Source: Gracilariopsis chorda
Lineage: Eukaryota; Rhodophyta; Florideophyceae; Gracilariales; Gracilariaceae
Reading direction: 5' to 3'
Assembly (NCBI GenBank): GCA_003194525.1
Contig: NBIV01001139.1
Location: 1-22,187 of the forward strand
Length of the DNA stretch: 22,187 bases
Part shown: piece after piece, positions 8,045 to 18,542 of the stretch
Numbering within the stretch: position 1 is the stretch's first letter
Layout: the number at the start of each line of letters is the position of its first letter
Notes under the pieces: model-generated
Database searches by the model: none
The model's input: the letters and a program-made list of their open reading frames with translations, nothing else
Told to the model about the DNA's origin: nothing
Position numbers and translations under genes: made by a program

Positions 8045-8628
8045 TAACTCCGTCGAGACAAAATGAAAATGCATTACAAAGTGCAATTGCTGTGCCGGCG
8101 ATAAGAATCTTTGACCGGGGAGTGGAGAAGACTCATCTCTTTCGAAGGAGATATCCATGCAGTATACCTCTGAGCACTGACATTGCAGCTCAGCAGTTGC
8201 AGCCGAAGCATTACTCTACATTGAGTTCTTTGAGAAAACGAAACGTTTTGAATTTCTCTAATTCAAGACCGCATGCTCATGCTGTAGACCCAATCGGTGG
8301 CTTTGGTACATACAAGCGTAAGTCAAAACGTAGACCAAAACCCAAGACAACCGAGTCGACTGGTACTGAAATCAAGGAGACTCCAATGATAATGAAATCG
8401 TTCAAAATGCCCACCACTTCCGTGCATCTGAATGATAATGACGAGACACATTCAGATTCTGATGACGATTTCATGACTCCGTTTCACGAAGTCAAGGATA
8501 CTTCAAATGCATCCAAACGACATTCATTACATGGTTTTGCGGCAGAAGCAAACAAATTACGACAGGTATGCTCTAATTCTGACGAAGACTTGACTTTATG
8601 TGATCGAAGAAACAGCGATGTGATCTAG
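7969..8628 (+). CDS. putative 219-aa basic/acidic low-complexity protein, unit 5 (reference copy)
   Basis: Family and function are not recognised. The frame runs from ATG 7969 (A at -3) to TAG 8628 and encodes 219 residues. It is rich in Ser, Thr, Lys and Arg. A basic cluster at residues 115-126 (YKRKSKRRPKPK) could be a nuclear localisation signal. An acidic cluster at 162-167 (SDSDDD) and a second at 204-207 (SDED) resemble casein kinase 2 contexts. No signal peptide or membrane segment is evident, and the composition suggests a disordered nuclear or nucleic-acid-associated protein (inference). The frame is open upstream to at least 7804 without an ATG, so the true 5' end could be an upstream exon; TTTTCAG at 7977-7983 resembles a splice acceptor. 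CAG followed by GTATGC at 8563-8571 resembles a donor, in which case the last 20 codons would be intronic. Codons favour G or A at position 1. Intact versions with identical length occur in units 4 and 8. Confidence 0.45.
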   Translation: MHGFQAPKFMPRPLSLDSVAEHQRIVTPSRQNENALQSAIAVPAIRIFDRGVEKTHLFRRRYPCSIPLSTDIAAQQLQPKHYSTLSSLRKRNVLNFSNSRPHAHAVDPIGGFGTYKRKSKRRPKPKTTESTGTEIKETPMIMKSFKMPTTSVHLNDNDETHSDSDDDFMTPFHEVKDTSNASKRHSLHGFAAEANKLRQVCSNSDEDLTLCDRRNSDVI

Positions 8629-8720
8629 TGCCAGCTACCAAGTCGCAAGTTCCGAACACGTTATTTGCGTGGATGCTCAATCTAGGTTCGGGAGACCTGG
8701 TTATTGGCGCTGCGAGCTCG

Positions 8721-9623
8721 TCAAAAGTGGCATTCGCGAACTATCTGCTGGCGATATCCCACTTCCTTCCTACGGCAAAAGCCACTGGGATGGTTTGGAA
8801 CTTGAATCGGTCCCAAATTCACCTCCTCGCTTTTCACTTTCCACACCTGCACTTCTTTCACCTGAGAGTCACACACTACACGCAGCACTTTGGAAGCTTC
8901 GCCTTTGTCGTAACCTTAGCACAACTATAGATTGGGGCCCACCGCGGCAAAAGTCTACCATGGCTCTGAACAAGTCCATTTGGACGCAAGCCTACCACGA
9001 CTATAAACTGGGGCCCACCGCGGCAAAAGTCTACCATGGCTCTGAACAAGTCCATTGCCACTACTTTCTTCATCCGCTAGTCTTCGAAAGAAACGTTCGT
9101 ACACCACTGCGCTCTCCAGACCATCCGGCGAAGCCTCGGAGTTCTTCACAGCCATCATCTCCACGTAAGCCTCGTTTGATGCTTCGTGTTCGCCGCGAAC
9201 AAGACTCTCCAACAGCTTTGTCATCCATCGAGGGACTTCACGAATGGGGTGCTTGAACACTGGTTGAAGATTCATATGACGTTCACTGCATTGGAAATTG
9301 GTCAAAAGGCTCAAACGCGACTGCGCATCGGTGCAGTACTCTGCTTCCGTTTCTGCAAACCATCGGTCACCGGTCGGAAGGCCGTGTATGGAGGTTCCGT
9401 GAACGACATTCAGGCGTCCGAGGAGGCCGAGCAGGATACCACGCGGTGTGGGAGTGGGTGTGATGAGGATACCCCTGCCAACGGTGGACAACTGCACGGT
9501 GATTTCTCGGATCCACTTGTCCCCGACAGCTTCATAGCCGGCTTCTGCGGCGGCCTGGATGGCAATTGCAATGCGGTCGAGTTCGTTTACCCCAAGATCT
9601 CGACGAACGCTGCCGCCGAGCAA
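8721..9623 (-). pseudogene. antisense region, unit 6
   Basis: Same 222-codon and 65-codon open stretches as unit 5 (9623-8955 and 9073-8876), with identical predicted residues. Confidence 0.33.
8934..9056. repeat. internal 76-bp duplication, unit 6
   Basis: Blocks at 8934 and 9010, same as unit 5. Confidence 0.93.
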
Positions 9624-9730
9624 AGAGAGATCTTCGCGATGAGAGCTTCTTACTACAAATCAGAAATCGCTCTCGAAGACAACCAGTCTACCGCAACGAC
9701 TTTGCGCTGTTTGAACAGTTTCCAGACAGA

Positions 9731-10390
9731 ATGCATGGTTTTCAGGCGCCCAAATTCATGCCAAGACCTCTTTCACTTGACAGTGTCGCTGAACATCAGC
9801 GAATAGTAACTCCGTCGAGACAAAATGAAAATGCATTACAAAGTGCAATTGCTGTGCCGGCGATAAGAATCTTTGACCGGGGAGTGGAGAAGACTCATCT
9901 CTTTCGAAGGAGATATCCATGCAGTATACCTCTGAGCACTGACATTGCAGCTCAGCAGTTGCAGCCGAAGCATTACTCTACATTGAGTTCTTTGAGAAAA
10001 CGAAACGTTTTGAATTTCTCTAATTCAAGACCGCATGCTCATGCTGTAGACCCAATCGGTGGCTTTGGTACATACAAGCGTAAGTCAAAACGTAGACCAA
10101 AACCCAAGACAACCGAGTCGACTGGTACTGAAATCAAGGAGACTCAATGATAATGAAATCGTTCAAAATGCCCACCACTTCCGTGCATCTGAATGGATAA
10201 TGACGAGACACATTCAGATTCTGATGACGATTTCATGACTCCGTTTCACGAAGTCAAGGATACTTCAAATGCATCCAAACGACATTCATTACATGGTTTT
10301 GCGGCAGAAGCAAACAAATTACGACAGGTATGCTCTAATTCTGACGAAGACTTGACTTTATGTGATCGAAGAAACAGCGATGTGATCTAG
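9731..10390 (+). pseudogene. 219-aa ORF with compensating indels, unit 6
   Basis: A base is missing near 10145 and another is inserted near 10195. Net length is unchanged, but the ~50 bp between them is read out of frame and meets TGA at 10148-10150. The parts before and after match the reference exactly. Either a real break or two consensus errors. Confidence 0.4.
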
Positions 10391-10482
10391 TGCCAGCTAC
10401 CAAGTCGCAAGTTCCGAACACGTTATTTGCGTGGATGCTCAATCTAGGTTCGGGAGACCTGGTTATTGGCGCTGCGAGCTCG

Positions 10483-11385
10483 TCAAAAGTGGCATTCGCG
10501 AACTATCTGCTGGCGATATCCCACTTCCTTCCTACGGCAAAAGCCACTGGGATGGTTTGGAACTTGAATCGGTCCCAAATTCACCTCCTCGCTTTTCACT
10601 TTCCACACCTGCACTTCTTTCACCTGAGAGTCACACACTACACGCAGCACTTTGGAAGCTTCGCCTTTGTCGTAACCTTAGCACAACTATAGATTGGGGC
10701 CCACCGCGGCAAAAAGTCTACCATGGCTCTGAACAAGTCCATTTGGACGCAAGCCTACCACGACTATAAACTGGGCCCACCGCGGCAAAAGTCTACCATG
10801 GCTCTGAACAAGTCCATTGCCACTACTTTCTTCATCCGCTAGTCTTCGAAAGAAACGTTCGTACACCACTGCGCTCTCCAGACCATCCGGCGAAGCCTCG
10901 GAGTTCTTCACAGCCATCATCTCCACGTAAGCCTCGTTTGATGCTTCGTGTTCGCCGCGAACAAGACTCTCCAACAGCTTTGTCATCCATCGAGGGACTT
11001 CACGAATGGGGTGCTTGAACACTGGTTGAAGATTCATATGACGTTCACTGCATTGGAAATTGGTCAAAAGGCTCAAACGCGACTGCGCATCGGTGCAGTA
11101 CTCTGCTTCCGTTTCTGCAAACCATCGGTCACCGGTCGGAAGGCCGTGTATGGAGGTTCCGTGAACGACATTCAGGCGTCCGAGGAGGCCGAGCAGGATA
11201 CCACGCGGTGTGGGAGTGGGTGTGATGAGGATACCCCTGCCAACGGTGGACAACTGCACGGTGATTTCTCGGATCCACTTGTCCCCGACAGCTTCATAGC
11301 CGGCTTCTGCGGCGGCCTGGATGGCAATTGCAATGCGGTCGAGTTCGTTTACCCCAAGATCTCGACGAACGCTGCCGCCGAGCAA
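10483..11385 (-). pseudogene. antisense region, unit 7
   Basis: The open stretch from 11385 extends to 10687 (232 codons), because indels in the 76-bp duplication change where the frame exits. Confidence 0.33.
10696..10818. repeat. internal 76-bp duplication, unit 7
   Basis: Two blocks. The first has one extra A in its A run and the second has one G fewer at its left edge, so the total length is unchanged. Confidence 0.92.
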
Positions 11386-11492
11386 AGAGAGATCTTCGCG
11401 ATGAGAGCTTCTTACTACAAATCAGAAATCGCTCTCGAAGACAACCAGTCTACCGCAACGACTTTGCGCTGTTTGAACAGTTTCCAGACAGA

Positions 11493-12154
11493 ATGCATGG
11501 TTTTCAGGCGCCCAAATTCATGCCAAGACCTCTTTCACTTGACAGTGTCGCTGAACATCAGCGAATAGTAACTCCGTCGAGACAAAATGAAAATGCATTA
11601 CAAAGTGCAATTGCTGTGCCGGCGATAAGAATCTTTGACCGGGGAGTGGAGAAGACTCATCTCTTTCGAAGGAGATATCCATGCAGTATACCTCTGAGCA
11701 CTGACATTGCAGCTCAGCAGTTGCAGCCGAAGCATTACTCTACATTGAGTTCTTTGAGAAAACGAAACGTTTTGAATTTCTCTAATTCAAGACCGCATGC
11801 TCATGCTGTAGACCCAATCGGTGGCTTTGGTACATACAAGCGTAAGTCAAAACGTAGACCAAAACCCAAGACAACCGAGTCGACTGGTACTGAAATCAAG
11901 GAGACTCCAATGATAATGAAATCGTTCAAAATGCCCACCACTTCCGTGCATCTGAATGATAATGACGAGAACACATTCAGATTCTGATGACGATTTCATG
12001 ACTCCGTTTCACGAAGTCAAGGATTACTTCAAATGCATCCAAACGACATTCATTACATGGTTTTGCGGCAGAAGCAAACAAATTACGACAGGTATGCTCT
12101 AATTCTGACGAAGACTTGACTTTATGTGATCGAAGAAACAGCGATGTGATCTAG
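11493..12154 (+). pseudogene. 219-aa ORF, frameshifted in the acidic region, unit 7
   Basis: An extra A near 11970 shifts the frame just before the SDSDDD cluster and gives a stop at 11987. An extra T near 12025 follows. The usual TAG is at 12152-12154. Confidence 0.4.
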
Positions 12155-12246
12155 TGCCAGCTACCAAGTCGCAAGTTCCGAACACGTTATTTGCGTGGAT
12201 GCTCAATCTAGGTTCGGGAGACCTGGTTATTGGCGCTGCGAGCTCG

Positions 12247-13150
12247 TCAAAAAGTGGCATTCGCGAACTATCTGCTGGCGATATCCCACTTCCTTCCTAC
12301 GGCAAAAGCCACTGGGATGGTTTGGAACTTGAATCGGTCCCAAATTCACCTCCTCGCTTTTCACTTTCCACACCTGCACTTCTTTCACCTGAGAGTCACA
12401 CACTACACGCAGCACTTTGGAAGCTTCGCCTTTGTCGTAACCTTAGCACAACTATAGATTGGGGCCCACCGCGGCAAAAGTCTACCATGGCTCTGAACAA
12501 GTCCATTTGGACGCAAGCCTACCACGACTATAAACTGGGGCCCACCGCGGCAAAAGTCTACCATGGCTCTGAACAAGTCCATTGCCACTACTTTCTTCAT
12601 CCGCTAGTCTTCGAAAGAAACGTTCGTACACCACTGCGCTCTCCAGACCATCCGGCGAAGCCTCGGAGTTCTTCACAGCCATCATCTCCACGTAAGCCTC
12701 GTTTGATGCTTCGTGTTCGCCGCGAACAAGACTCTCCAACAGCTTTGTCATCCATCGAGGGACTTCACGAATGGGGTGCTTGAACACTGGTTGAAGATTC
12801 ATATGACGTTCACTGCATTGGAAATTGGTCAAAAGGCTCAAACGCGACTGCGCATCGGTGCAGTACTCTGCTTCCGTTTCTGCAAACCATCGGTCACCGG
12901 TCGGAAGGCCGTGTATGGAGGTTCCGTGAACGACATTCAGGCGTCCGAGGAGGCCGAGCAGGATACCACGCGGTGTGGGAGTGGGTGTGATGAGGATACC
13001 CCTGCCAACGGTGGACAACTGCACGGTGATTTCTCGGATCCACTTGTCCCCGACAGCTTCATAGCCGGCTTCTGCGGCGGCCTGGATGGCAATTGCAATG
13101 CGGTCGAGTTCGTTTACCCCAAGATCTCGACGAACGCTGCCGCCGAGCAA
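12247..13150 (-). pseudogene. antisense region, unit 8
   Basis: 222-codon stretch 13150-12482 identical to unit 5. Piece 3 is visible as an ORF 12415-12227 whose end is altered by the fifth A near 12250. Confidence 0.33.
12461..12583. repeat. internal 76-bp duplication, unit 8
   Basis: Blocks at 12461 and 12537, same as unit 5. Confidence 0.93.
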
Positions 13151-13257
13151 AGAGAGATCTTCGCGATGAGAGCTTCTTACTACAAATCAGAAATCGCTCT
13201 CGAAGACAACCAGTCTACCGCAACGACTTTGCGCTGTTTGAACAGTTTCCAGACAGA

Positions 13258-13917
13258 ATGCATGGTTTTCAGGCGCCCAAATTCATGCCAAGACCTCTTT
13301 CACTTGACAGTGTCGCTGAACATCAGCGAATAGTAACTCCGTCGAGACAAAATGAAAATGCATTACAAAGTGCAATTGCTGTGCCGGCGATAAGAATCTT
13401 TGACCGGGGAGTGGAGAAGACTCATCTCTTTCGAAGGAGATATCCATGCAGTATACCTCTGAGCACTGACATTGCAGCTCAGCAGTTGCAGCCGAAGCAT
13501 TACTCTACATTGAGTTCTTTGAGAAAACGAAACGTTTTGAATTTCTCTAATTCAAGACCGCATGCTCATGCTGTAGACCCAATCGGTGGCTTTGGTACAT
13601 ACAAGCGTAAGTCAAAACGTAGACCAAAACCCAAGACAACCGAGTCGACTGGTACTGAAATCAAGGAGACTCCAATGATAATGAAATCGTTCAAAATGCC
13701 CACCACTTCCGTGCATCTGAATGATAATGACGAGAAACATTCAGATTCTGATGACGATTTCATGACTCCGTTTCACGAAGTCAAGGATACTTCAAATGCA
13801 TCCAAACGACATTCATTACATGGTTTTGCGGCAGAAGCAAACAAATTACGACAGGTATGCTCTAATTCTGACGAAGACTTGACTTTATGTGATCGAAGAA
13901 ACAGCGATGTGATCTAG
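13258..13917 (+). CDS. putative 219-aa basic/acidic protein, unit 8
   Basis: Intact copy with a single change from the reference, Thr160Lys (13735-13737). Confidence 0.45.
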   Translation: MHGFQAPKFMPRPLSLDSVAEHQRIVTPSRQNENALQSAIAVPAIRIFDRGVEKTHLFRRRYPCSIPLSTDIAAQQLQPKHYSTLSSLRKRNVLNFSNSRPHAHAVDPIGGFGTYKRKSKRRPKPKTTESTGTEIKETPMIMKSFKMPTTSVHLNDNDEKHSDSDDDFMTPFHEVKDTSNASKRHSLHGFAAEANKLRQVCSNSDEDLTLCDRRNSDVI

Positions 13918-14009
13918 TGCCAGCTACCAAGTCGCAAGTTCCGAACACGTTATTTGCGTGGATGCTCAATCTAGGTTCGGGAGACCTGGTTATTGGCGCT
14001 GCGAGCTCG

Positions 14010-14913
14010 TCAAAAGTGGCATTCGCGAACTATCTGCTGGCGATATCCCACTTCCTTCCTACGGCAAAAGCCACTGGGATGGTTTGGAACTTGAATCGGT
14101 CCCAAATTCACCTCCTCGCTTTTCACTTTCCACACCTGCACTTCTTTCACCTGAGAGTCACACACTACACGCAGCACTTTGGAAGCTTCGCCTTTGTCGT
14201 AACCTTAGCACAACTATAGATTGGGGCCCACCGCGGCAAAAGTCTACCATGGCTCTGAACAAGTCCATTTGGACGCAAGCCTACCACGACTATAAACTGG
14301 GGCCCACCGCGGCAAAAGTCTACCATGGCTCTGAACAAGTCCATTGCCACTACTTTCTTCATCCGCTAGTCTTCGAAAGAAACGTTCGTACACCACTGCG
14401 CTCTCCAGACCATCCGGCGAAGCCTCGGAGTTCTTCACAGCCATCATCTCCACGTAAGCCTCGTTTGATGCTTCGTGTTCGCCGCGAACAAGACTCTCCA
14501 ACAGCTTTGTCATCCATCGAGGGACTTCACGAATGGGGTGCTTGAACACTGGTTGAAGATTCATATGACGTTCACTGCATTGGAAATTGGTCAAAAGGCT
14601 CAAACGCGACTGCGCATCGGTGCAGTACTCTGCTTCCGTTTCTGCAAACCATCGGTCACCGGTCGGAAGGCCGTGTATGGAGGTTCCGTGAACGACATTC
14701 AGGCGTCCGAGGAGGCCGAGCAGGATACCACGCGGTGTGGGAGTGGGTGTGATGAGGATACCCCTGCCAACGGTGGACAACTGCACGGTGATTTCTCGGA
14801 TCCACTTGTCCCCGACAGCTTCATAGCCGGCTTCTGCGGCGGCCTGGATGGCAATTGCAATGCGGTCGAGTTCGTTTTACCCCAAGATCTCGACGAACGC
14901 TGCCGCCGAGCAA
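14010..14913 (-). pseudogene. antisense region, unit 9
   Basis: The extra T near 14877 breaks the first third. The remaining open stretch is 14786-14244 (180 codons). Confidence 0.3.
14223..14345. repeat. internal 76-bp duplication, unit 9
   Basis: Blocks at 14223 and 14299, same as unit 5. Confidence 0.93.
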
Positions 14914-15020
14914 AGAGAGATCTTCGCGATGAGAGCTTCTTACTACAAATCAGAAATCGCTCTCGAAGACAACCAGTCTACCGCAACGACTTTGCGCTGT
15001 TTGAACAGTTTCCAGACAGA

Positions 15021-15682
15021 ATGCATGGTTTTTCAGGCGCCCAAATTCATGCCAAGACCTCTTTCACTTGACAGTGTCGCTGAACATCAGCGAATAGTAA
15101 CTCCGTCGAGACAAAATGAAAATGCATTACAAAGTGCAATTGCTGTGCCGGCGATAAGAATCTTTGACCGGGGAGTGGAGAAGACTCATCTCTTTCGAAG
15201 GAGATATCCATGCAGTATACCTCTGAGCACTGACATTGCAGCTCAGCAGTTGCAGCCGAAGCATTACTCTACATTGAGTTCTTTGAGAAAACGAAACGTT
15301 TTTGAATTTCTCTAATTCAAGACCGCATGCTCATGCTGTAGACCCAATCGGTGGCTTTGGTACATACAAGCGTAAGTCAAAACGTAGACCAAAACCCAAG
15401 ACAACCGAGTCGACTGGTACTGAAATCAAGGAGACTCCAATGATAATGAAATCGTTCAAAATGCCCACCACTTCCGTGCATCTGAATGATAATGACGAGA
15501 CACATTCAGATTCTGATGACGATTTCATGACTCCGTTTCACGAAGTCAAGGATACTTCAAATGCATCCAAACGACATTCATTACATGGTTTTGCGGCAGA
15601 AGCAAACAAATTACGACAGGTATGCTCTAATTCTGACGAAGACTTGACTTTATGTGATCGAAGAAACAGCGATGTGATCTAG
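15021..15682 (+). pseudogene. 219-aa ORF with two frame changes, unit 9
   Basis: The extra T near 15031 puts the usual ATG 15021 out of frame; the second Met (residue 10, ATG 15049) is still in frame with the body and is also in frame with the upstream plus ORF. Another extra T near 15300 shifts the frame to a stop at 15315, and the usual frame then resumes to TAG 15682. Confidence 0.4.
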
Positions 15683-15774
15683 TGCCAGCTACCAAGTCGC
15701 AAGTTCCGAACACGTTATTTGCGTGGATGCTCAATCTAGGTTCGGGAGACCTGGTTATTGGCGCTGCGAGCTCG

Positions 15775-16667
15775 TCAAAAGTGGCATTCGCGAACTATCT
15801 GCTGGCGATATCCCACTTCCTTCCTACGGCAAAAGCCACTGGGATGGTTTGGAACTTGAATCGGTCCAAATTCACCTCCTCGCTTTTCACTTTCCACACC
15901 TGCACTTCTTTCACCTGAGAGTCACACACTACACGCAGCACTTTGGAAGCTTCGCCTTTGTCGTAACCTAGCACAACTATAGATTGGGGCCCACCGCGGC
16001 AAAAGTCTACCATGCTCTGAACAAGTCCATTTGACGCAAGCCTACAGACTATAAACTGGCCCACCGCGCAAAAGTCTACCATGGCTCTGAACAAGTCCAT
16101 TGCCACTACTTTCTTCATCCGCTAGTCTTCGAAAGAAACGTTCGTACACCACTGCGCTCTCCAGACCATCCGGCGAAGCCTCGGAGTTCTTCACAGCCAT
16201 CATCTCCACGTAAGCCTCGTTTGATGCTTCGTGTTCGCCGCGAACAAGACTCTCCAACAGCTTTGTCATCCATCGAGGGACTTCACGAATGGGGTGCTTG
16301 AACACTGGTTGAAGATTCATATGACGTTCACTGCATTGGAAATTGGTCAAAAGGCTCAAACGCGACTGCGCATCGGTGCAGTACTCTGCTTCCGTTTCTG
16401 CAAACCATCGGTCACCGGTCGGAAGGCCGTGTATGGAGGTTCCGTGAACGACATTCAGGCGTCCGAGGAGGCCGAGCAGGATACCACGCGGTGTGGGAGT
16501 GGGTGTGATGAGGATACCCCTGCCAACGGTGGACAACTGCACGGTGATTTCTCGGATCCACTTGTCCCGACAGCTTCATAGCCGGCTTCTGCGGCGGCCT
16601 GGATGGCAATTGCAATGCGGTCGAGTTCGTTTACCCCAAGATCTCGACGAACGCTGCCGCCGAGCAA
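15775..16667 (-). pseudogene. antisense region, unit 10
   Basis: Open stretches 16542-16042 (166 codons) and 16118-15795. In the latter the missing T near 15969 joins piece 2 to piece 3 (IVVLGYDKGEASKVL), showing the continuous reading that the other units lack. Confidence 0.3.
15986..16101. repeat. internal 76-bp duplication, unit 10, eroded
   Basis: Both blocks are present, but seven bases are missing one or two at a time (GG to G before CTCTG, one G of TTGGACG, CC of ACCACG, part of GGGG, one G of GCGGC). The pattern looks like sequencing deletion error rather than a single mutational event. Confidence 0.88.
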
Positions 16668-16774
16668 AGAGAGATCTTCGCGATGAGAGCTTCTTACTAC
16701 AAATCAGAAATCGCTCTCGAAGACAACCAGTCTACCGCAACGACTTTGCGCTGTTTGAACAGTTTCCAGACAGA

Positions 16775-17437
16775 ATGCATGTTTTCAGGCGCCCAAATTC
16801 ATGCCAAGACCTCTTTCACTTGACAGTGTCGCTGAACATCAGCGAAATAGTAACTCCGTCGAGACAAAATGAAAATGCATTACAAAGTGCAATTGCTGTG
16901 CCGGCGATAAGAATCTTTGACCGGGGAGTGGAGAAGACTCATCTCTTTCGAAGGAGATATCCATGCAGTATACCTCTGAGCACTGACATTGCAGCTCAGC
17001 AGTTGCAGCCGAAGCATTACTCTACATTGAGTTCTTTGAGAAAAACGAAACGTTTTGAATTTCTCTAATTCAAGACCGCATGCTCATGCTGTAGACCCAA
17101 TCGGTGGCTTTGGTACATACAAGCGTAAGTCAAAACGTAGACCAAAACCCAAGACAACCGAGTCGACTGGTACTGAAATCAAGGAGACTCCAATGATAAT
17201 GAAATCGTTCAAAATGCCCACCACTTCCGTGCATCTGAATGATAATGACGAGAAACATTCAGATTCTGATGACGATTTCATGACTCCGTTTCACGAAGTC
17301 AAGGATACTTCAAATGCATCCCAAACGACATTCATTACATGGTTTTGCGGCAGAAGCAAACAAATTACGACAGGTATGCTCTAATTCTGACGAAGACTTG
17401 ACTTTATGTGATCGAAGAAAACAGCGATGTGATCTAG
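16775..17437 (+). pseudogene. 219-aa ORF, multiply frameshifted, unit 10
   Basis: A missing G near 16781 and an extra A near 16846 displace the frame over residues 3-24. An extra A near 17042 shifts it again to a stop at 17068. Further one-base changes lie near 17321 and 17420. The usual TAG is at 17435-17437. Thr160Lys is present. Confidence 0.38.
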
Positions 17438-17529
17438 TGCCAGCTACCAAGTCGCAAGTTCCGAACACGTTATTTGCGTGGATGCTCAATCTAGGTTCGG
17501 GAGACCTGGTTATTGGCGCTGCGAGCTCG

Positions 17530-18434
17530 TCAAAAGTGGCATTCGCGAACTATCTGCTGGCGATATCCCACTTCCTTCCTACGGCAAAAGCCACTGGATG
17601 GTTTGGAACTTGAATCGGTCCCCAAATTCACCTCCTCTGCTTTTTCACTTTCCACCACCTGCACTTCTTTCACCTGAGAGTCACACACTACACGCAGCAC
17701 TTTGGAAGCTTCGCCTTTGTCGTAACCTTAGCACAACTATAGATTGGGGCCCACCGCGGCAAAAGTCTACCATGGCTCTGAACAAGTCGCATTGGACGCA
17801 AGCCTACCACGACTATAAACTGGGGCCCACCGCGCAAAAGTCTACCATGGCTCTGAACAAGTCCATTGCCACTACTTTCTTCATCCGCTAGTCTTCGAAA
17901 GAAACGTTCGTACACCACTGCGCTCTCCAGACCATCCGGCGAAGCCTCGGAGTTCTTCACAGCCATCATCTCCACGTAAGCCTCGTTTGATGCTTCGTGT
18001 TCGCCGCGAACAAGACTCTCCAACAGCTTTGTCATCCATCGAGGGACTTCACGAATGGGGTGCTTGAACACTGGTTGACGATCATATGACGTTCACTGCA
18101 TTGGAAATTGGTCAAAAGGCTCAAACGCGACTGCGCATCCGGTGCAGTACTCTGCTTCCGTTTCTGCAAACCAGCGGTCACCGGTCGGAAGGCCGTGTAT
18201 GGAGGTTCCGTGAACGACATTCAGGCGTCCGAGGAGGCCGAGCAGGATACCACGCGGTGTGGGGAGTGGTGTGATGAGGATACCCCTGCCAACGGTGGAC
18301 AACTGCACGGTGATTTCTCGGATCCACTTGTCCCCGACAGCTTCATAGCCGGCTTCTGCGGCGGCCTGGATGGCAATTGCAATGCGGTCGAGTTCGTTTA
18401 CCCCAAGATCTCGACGAACGCTGCCGCCGAGCAA
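17530..18434 (-). pseudogene. antisense region, unit 11
   Basis: Open stretches 18434-18093 (113 codons) and 18071-17688 (127 codons), separated by an extra C near 18140 and the missing T near 18083. Confidence 0.3.
17746..17867. repeat. internal 76-bp duplication, unit 11
   Basis: Both blocks are present. The first ends GTCGCATT instead of GTCCATT, and the second reads GCGCAAAAG instead of GCGGCAAAAG. Confidence 0.9.
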
Positions 18435-18542
18435 AGAGAGATCTTCGCGATGAGAGCTTCTTACTACAAATCAGAAATCGCTCTCGAAGACAACCAGTCT
18501 ACCGCAACGACTTTGCGCTGTTTTGAACAGTTTCCAGACAGA

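Larger units (their letters stand above)
6895..8656. repeat. repeat unit 5 (1762 bp), reference copy
   Basis: Core-type unit used here as the reference because its candidate reading frames are the same as in most neighbouring units. Order of content: antisense degenerate reading 6959-7861, duplicated 76-bp element 7172-7294, competing plus ORF 7514-8044, small inverted repeat 7832-7872, plus ORF 7969-8628. Confidence 0.97.
8657..10418. repeat. repeat unit 6 (1762 bp)
   Basis: Same length as unit 5. The only differences I noticed are a one-base deletion in a CC pair near 10145 and a one-base G insertion near 10195, which cancel in length. Confidence 0.97.
10419..12182. repeat. repeat unit 7 (1764 bp)
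   Basis: Core-type unit. Differences from unit 5 are an extra A near 10715, one G fewer in the second GGGGCCC near 10773, an extra A near 11970 and an extra T near 12025. Confidence 0.97.
12183..13945. repeat. repeat unit 8 (1763 bp)
   Basis: Core-type unit. It has a fifth A in the A tract near 12250, and AAA instead of ACA at 13735-13737 (Thr to Lys in the plus ORF), a variant shared with units 3, 10 and 11. Confidence 0.97.
13946..15710. repeat. repeat unit 9 (1765 bp)
   Basis: Core-type unit with three one-base T insertions in T runs, near 14877, 15031 and 15300. All three alter the plus-strand reading frames. Confidence 0.97.
15711..17465. repeat. repeat unit 10 (1755 bp)
   Basis: Core-type unit with a cluster of about nine single-base deletions between 15867 and 16072, most of them inside the 76-bp duplication. 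Further single-base indels lie near 16567, 16781, 16846, 17042, 17321 and 17420. It carries AAA at 17253-17255 like units 3, 8 and 11. Confidence 0.95.

Noticed and set aside
8277..8474. 65-codon minus-strand ORF starting ATG and rich in hydrophobic residues, repeated in most units
   Set aside because: It lies wholly opposite the longer 219-aa frame. Lys/Thr-rich coding DNA gives hydrophobic antisense readings by composition alone, and nothing else supports it.
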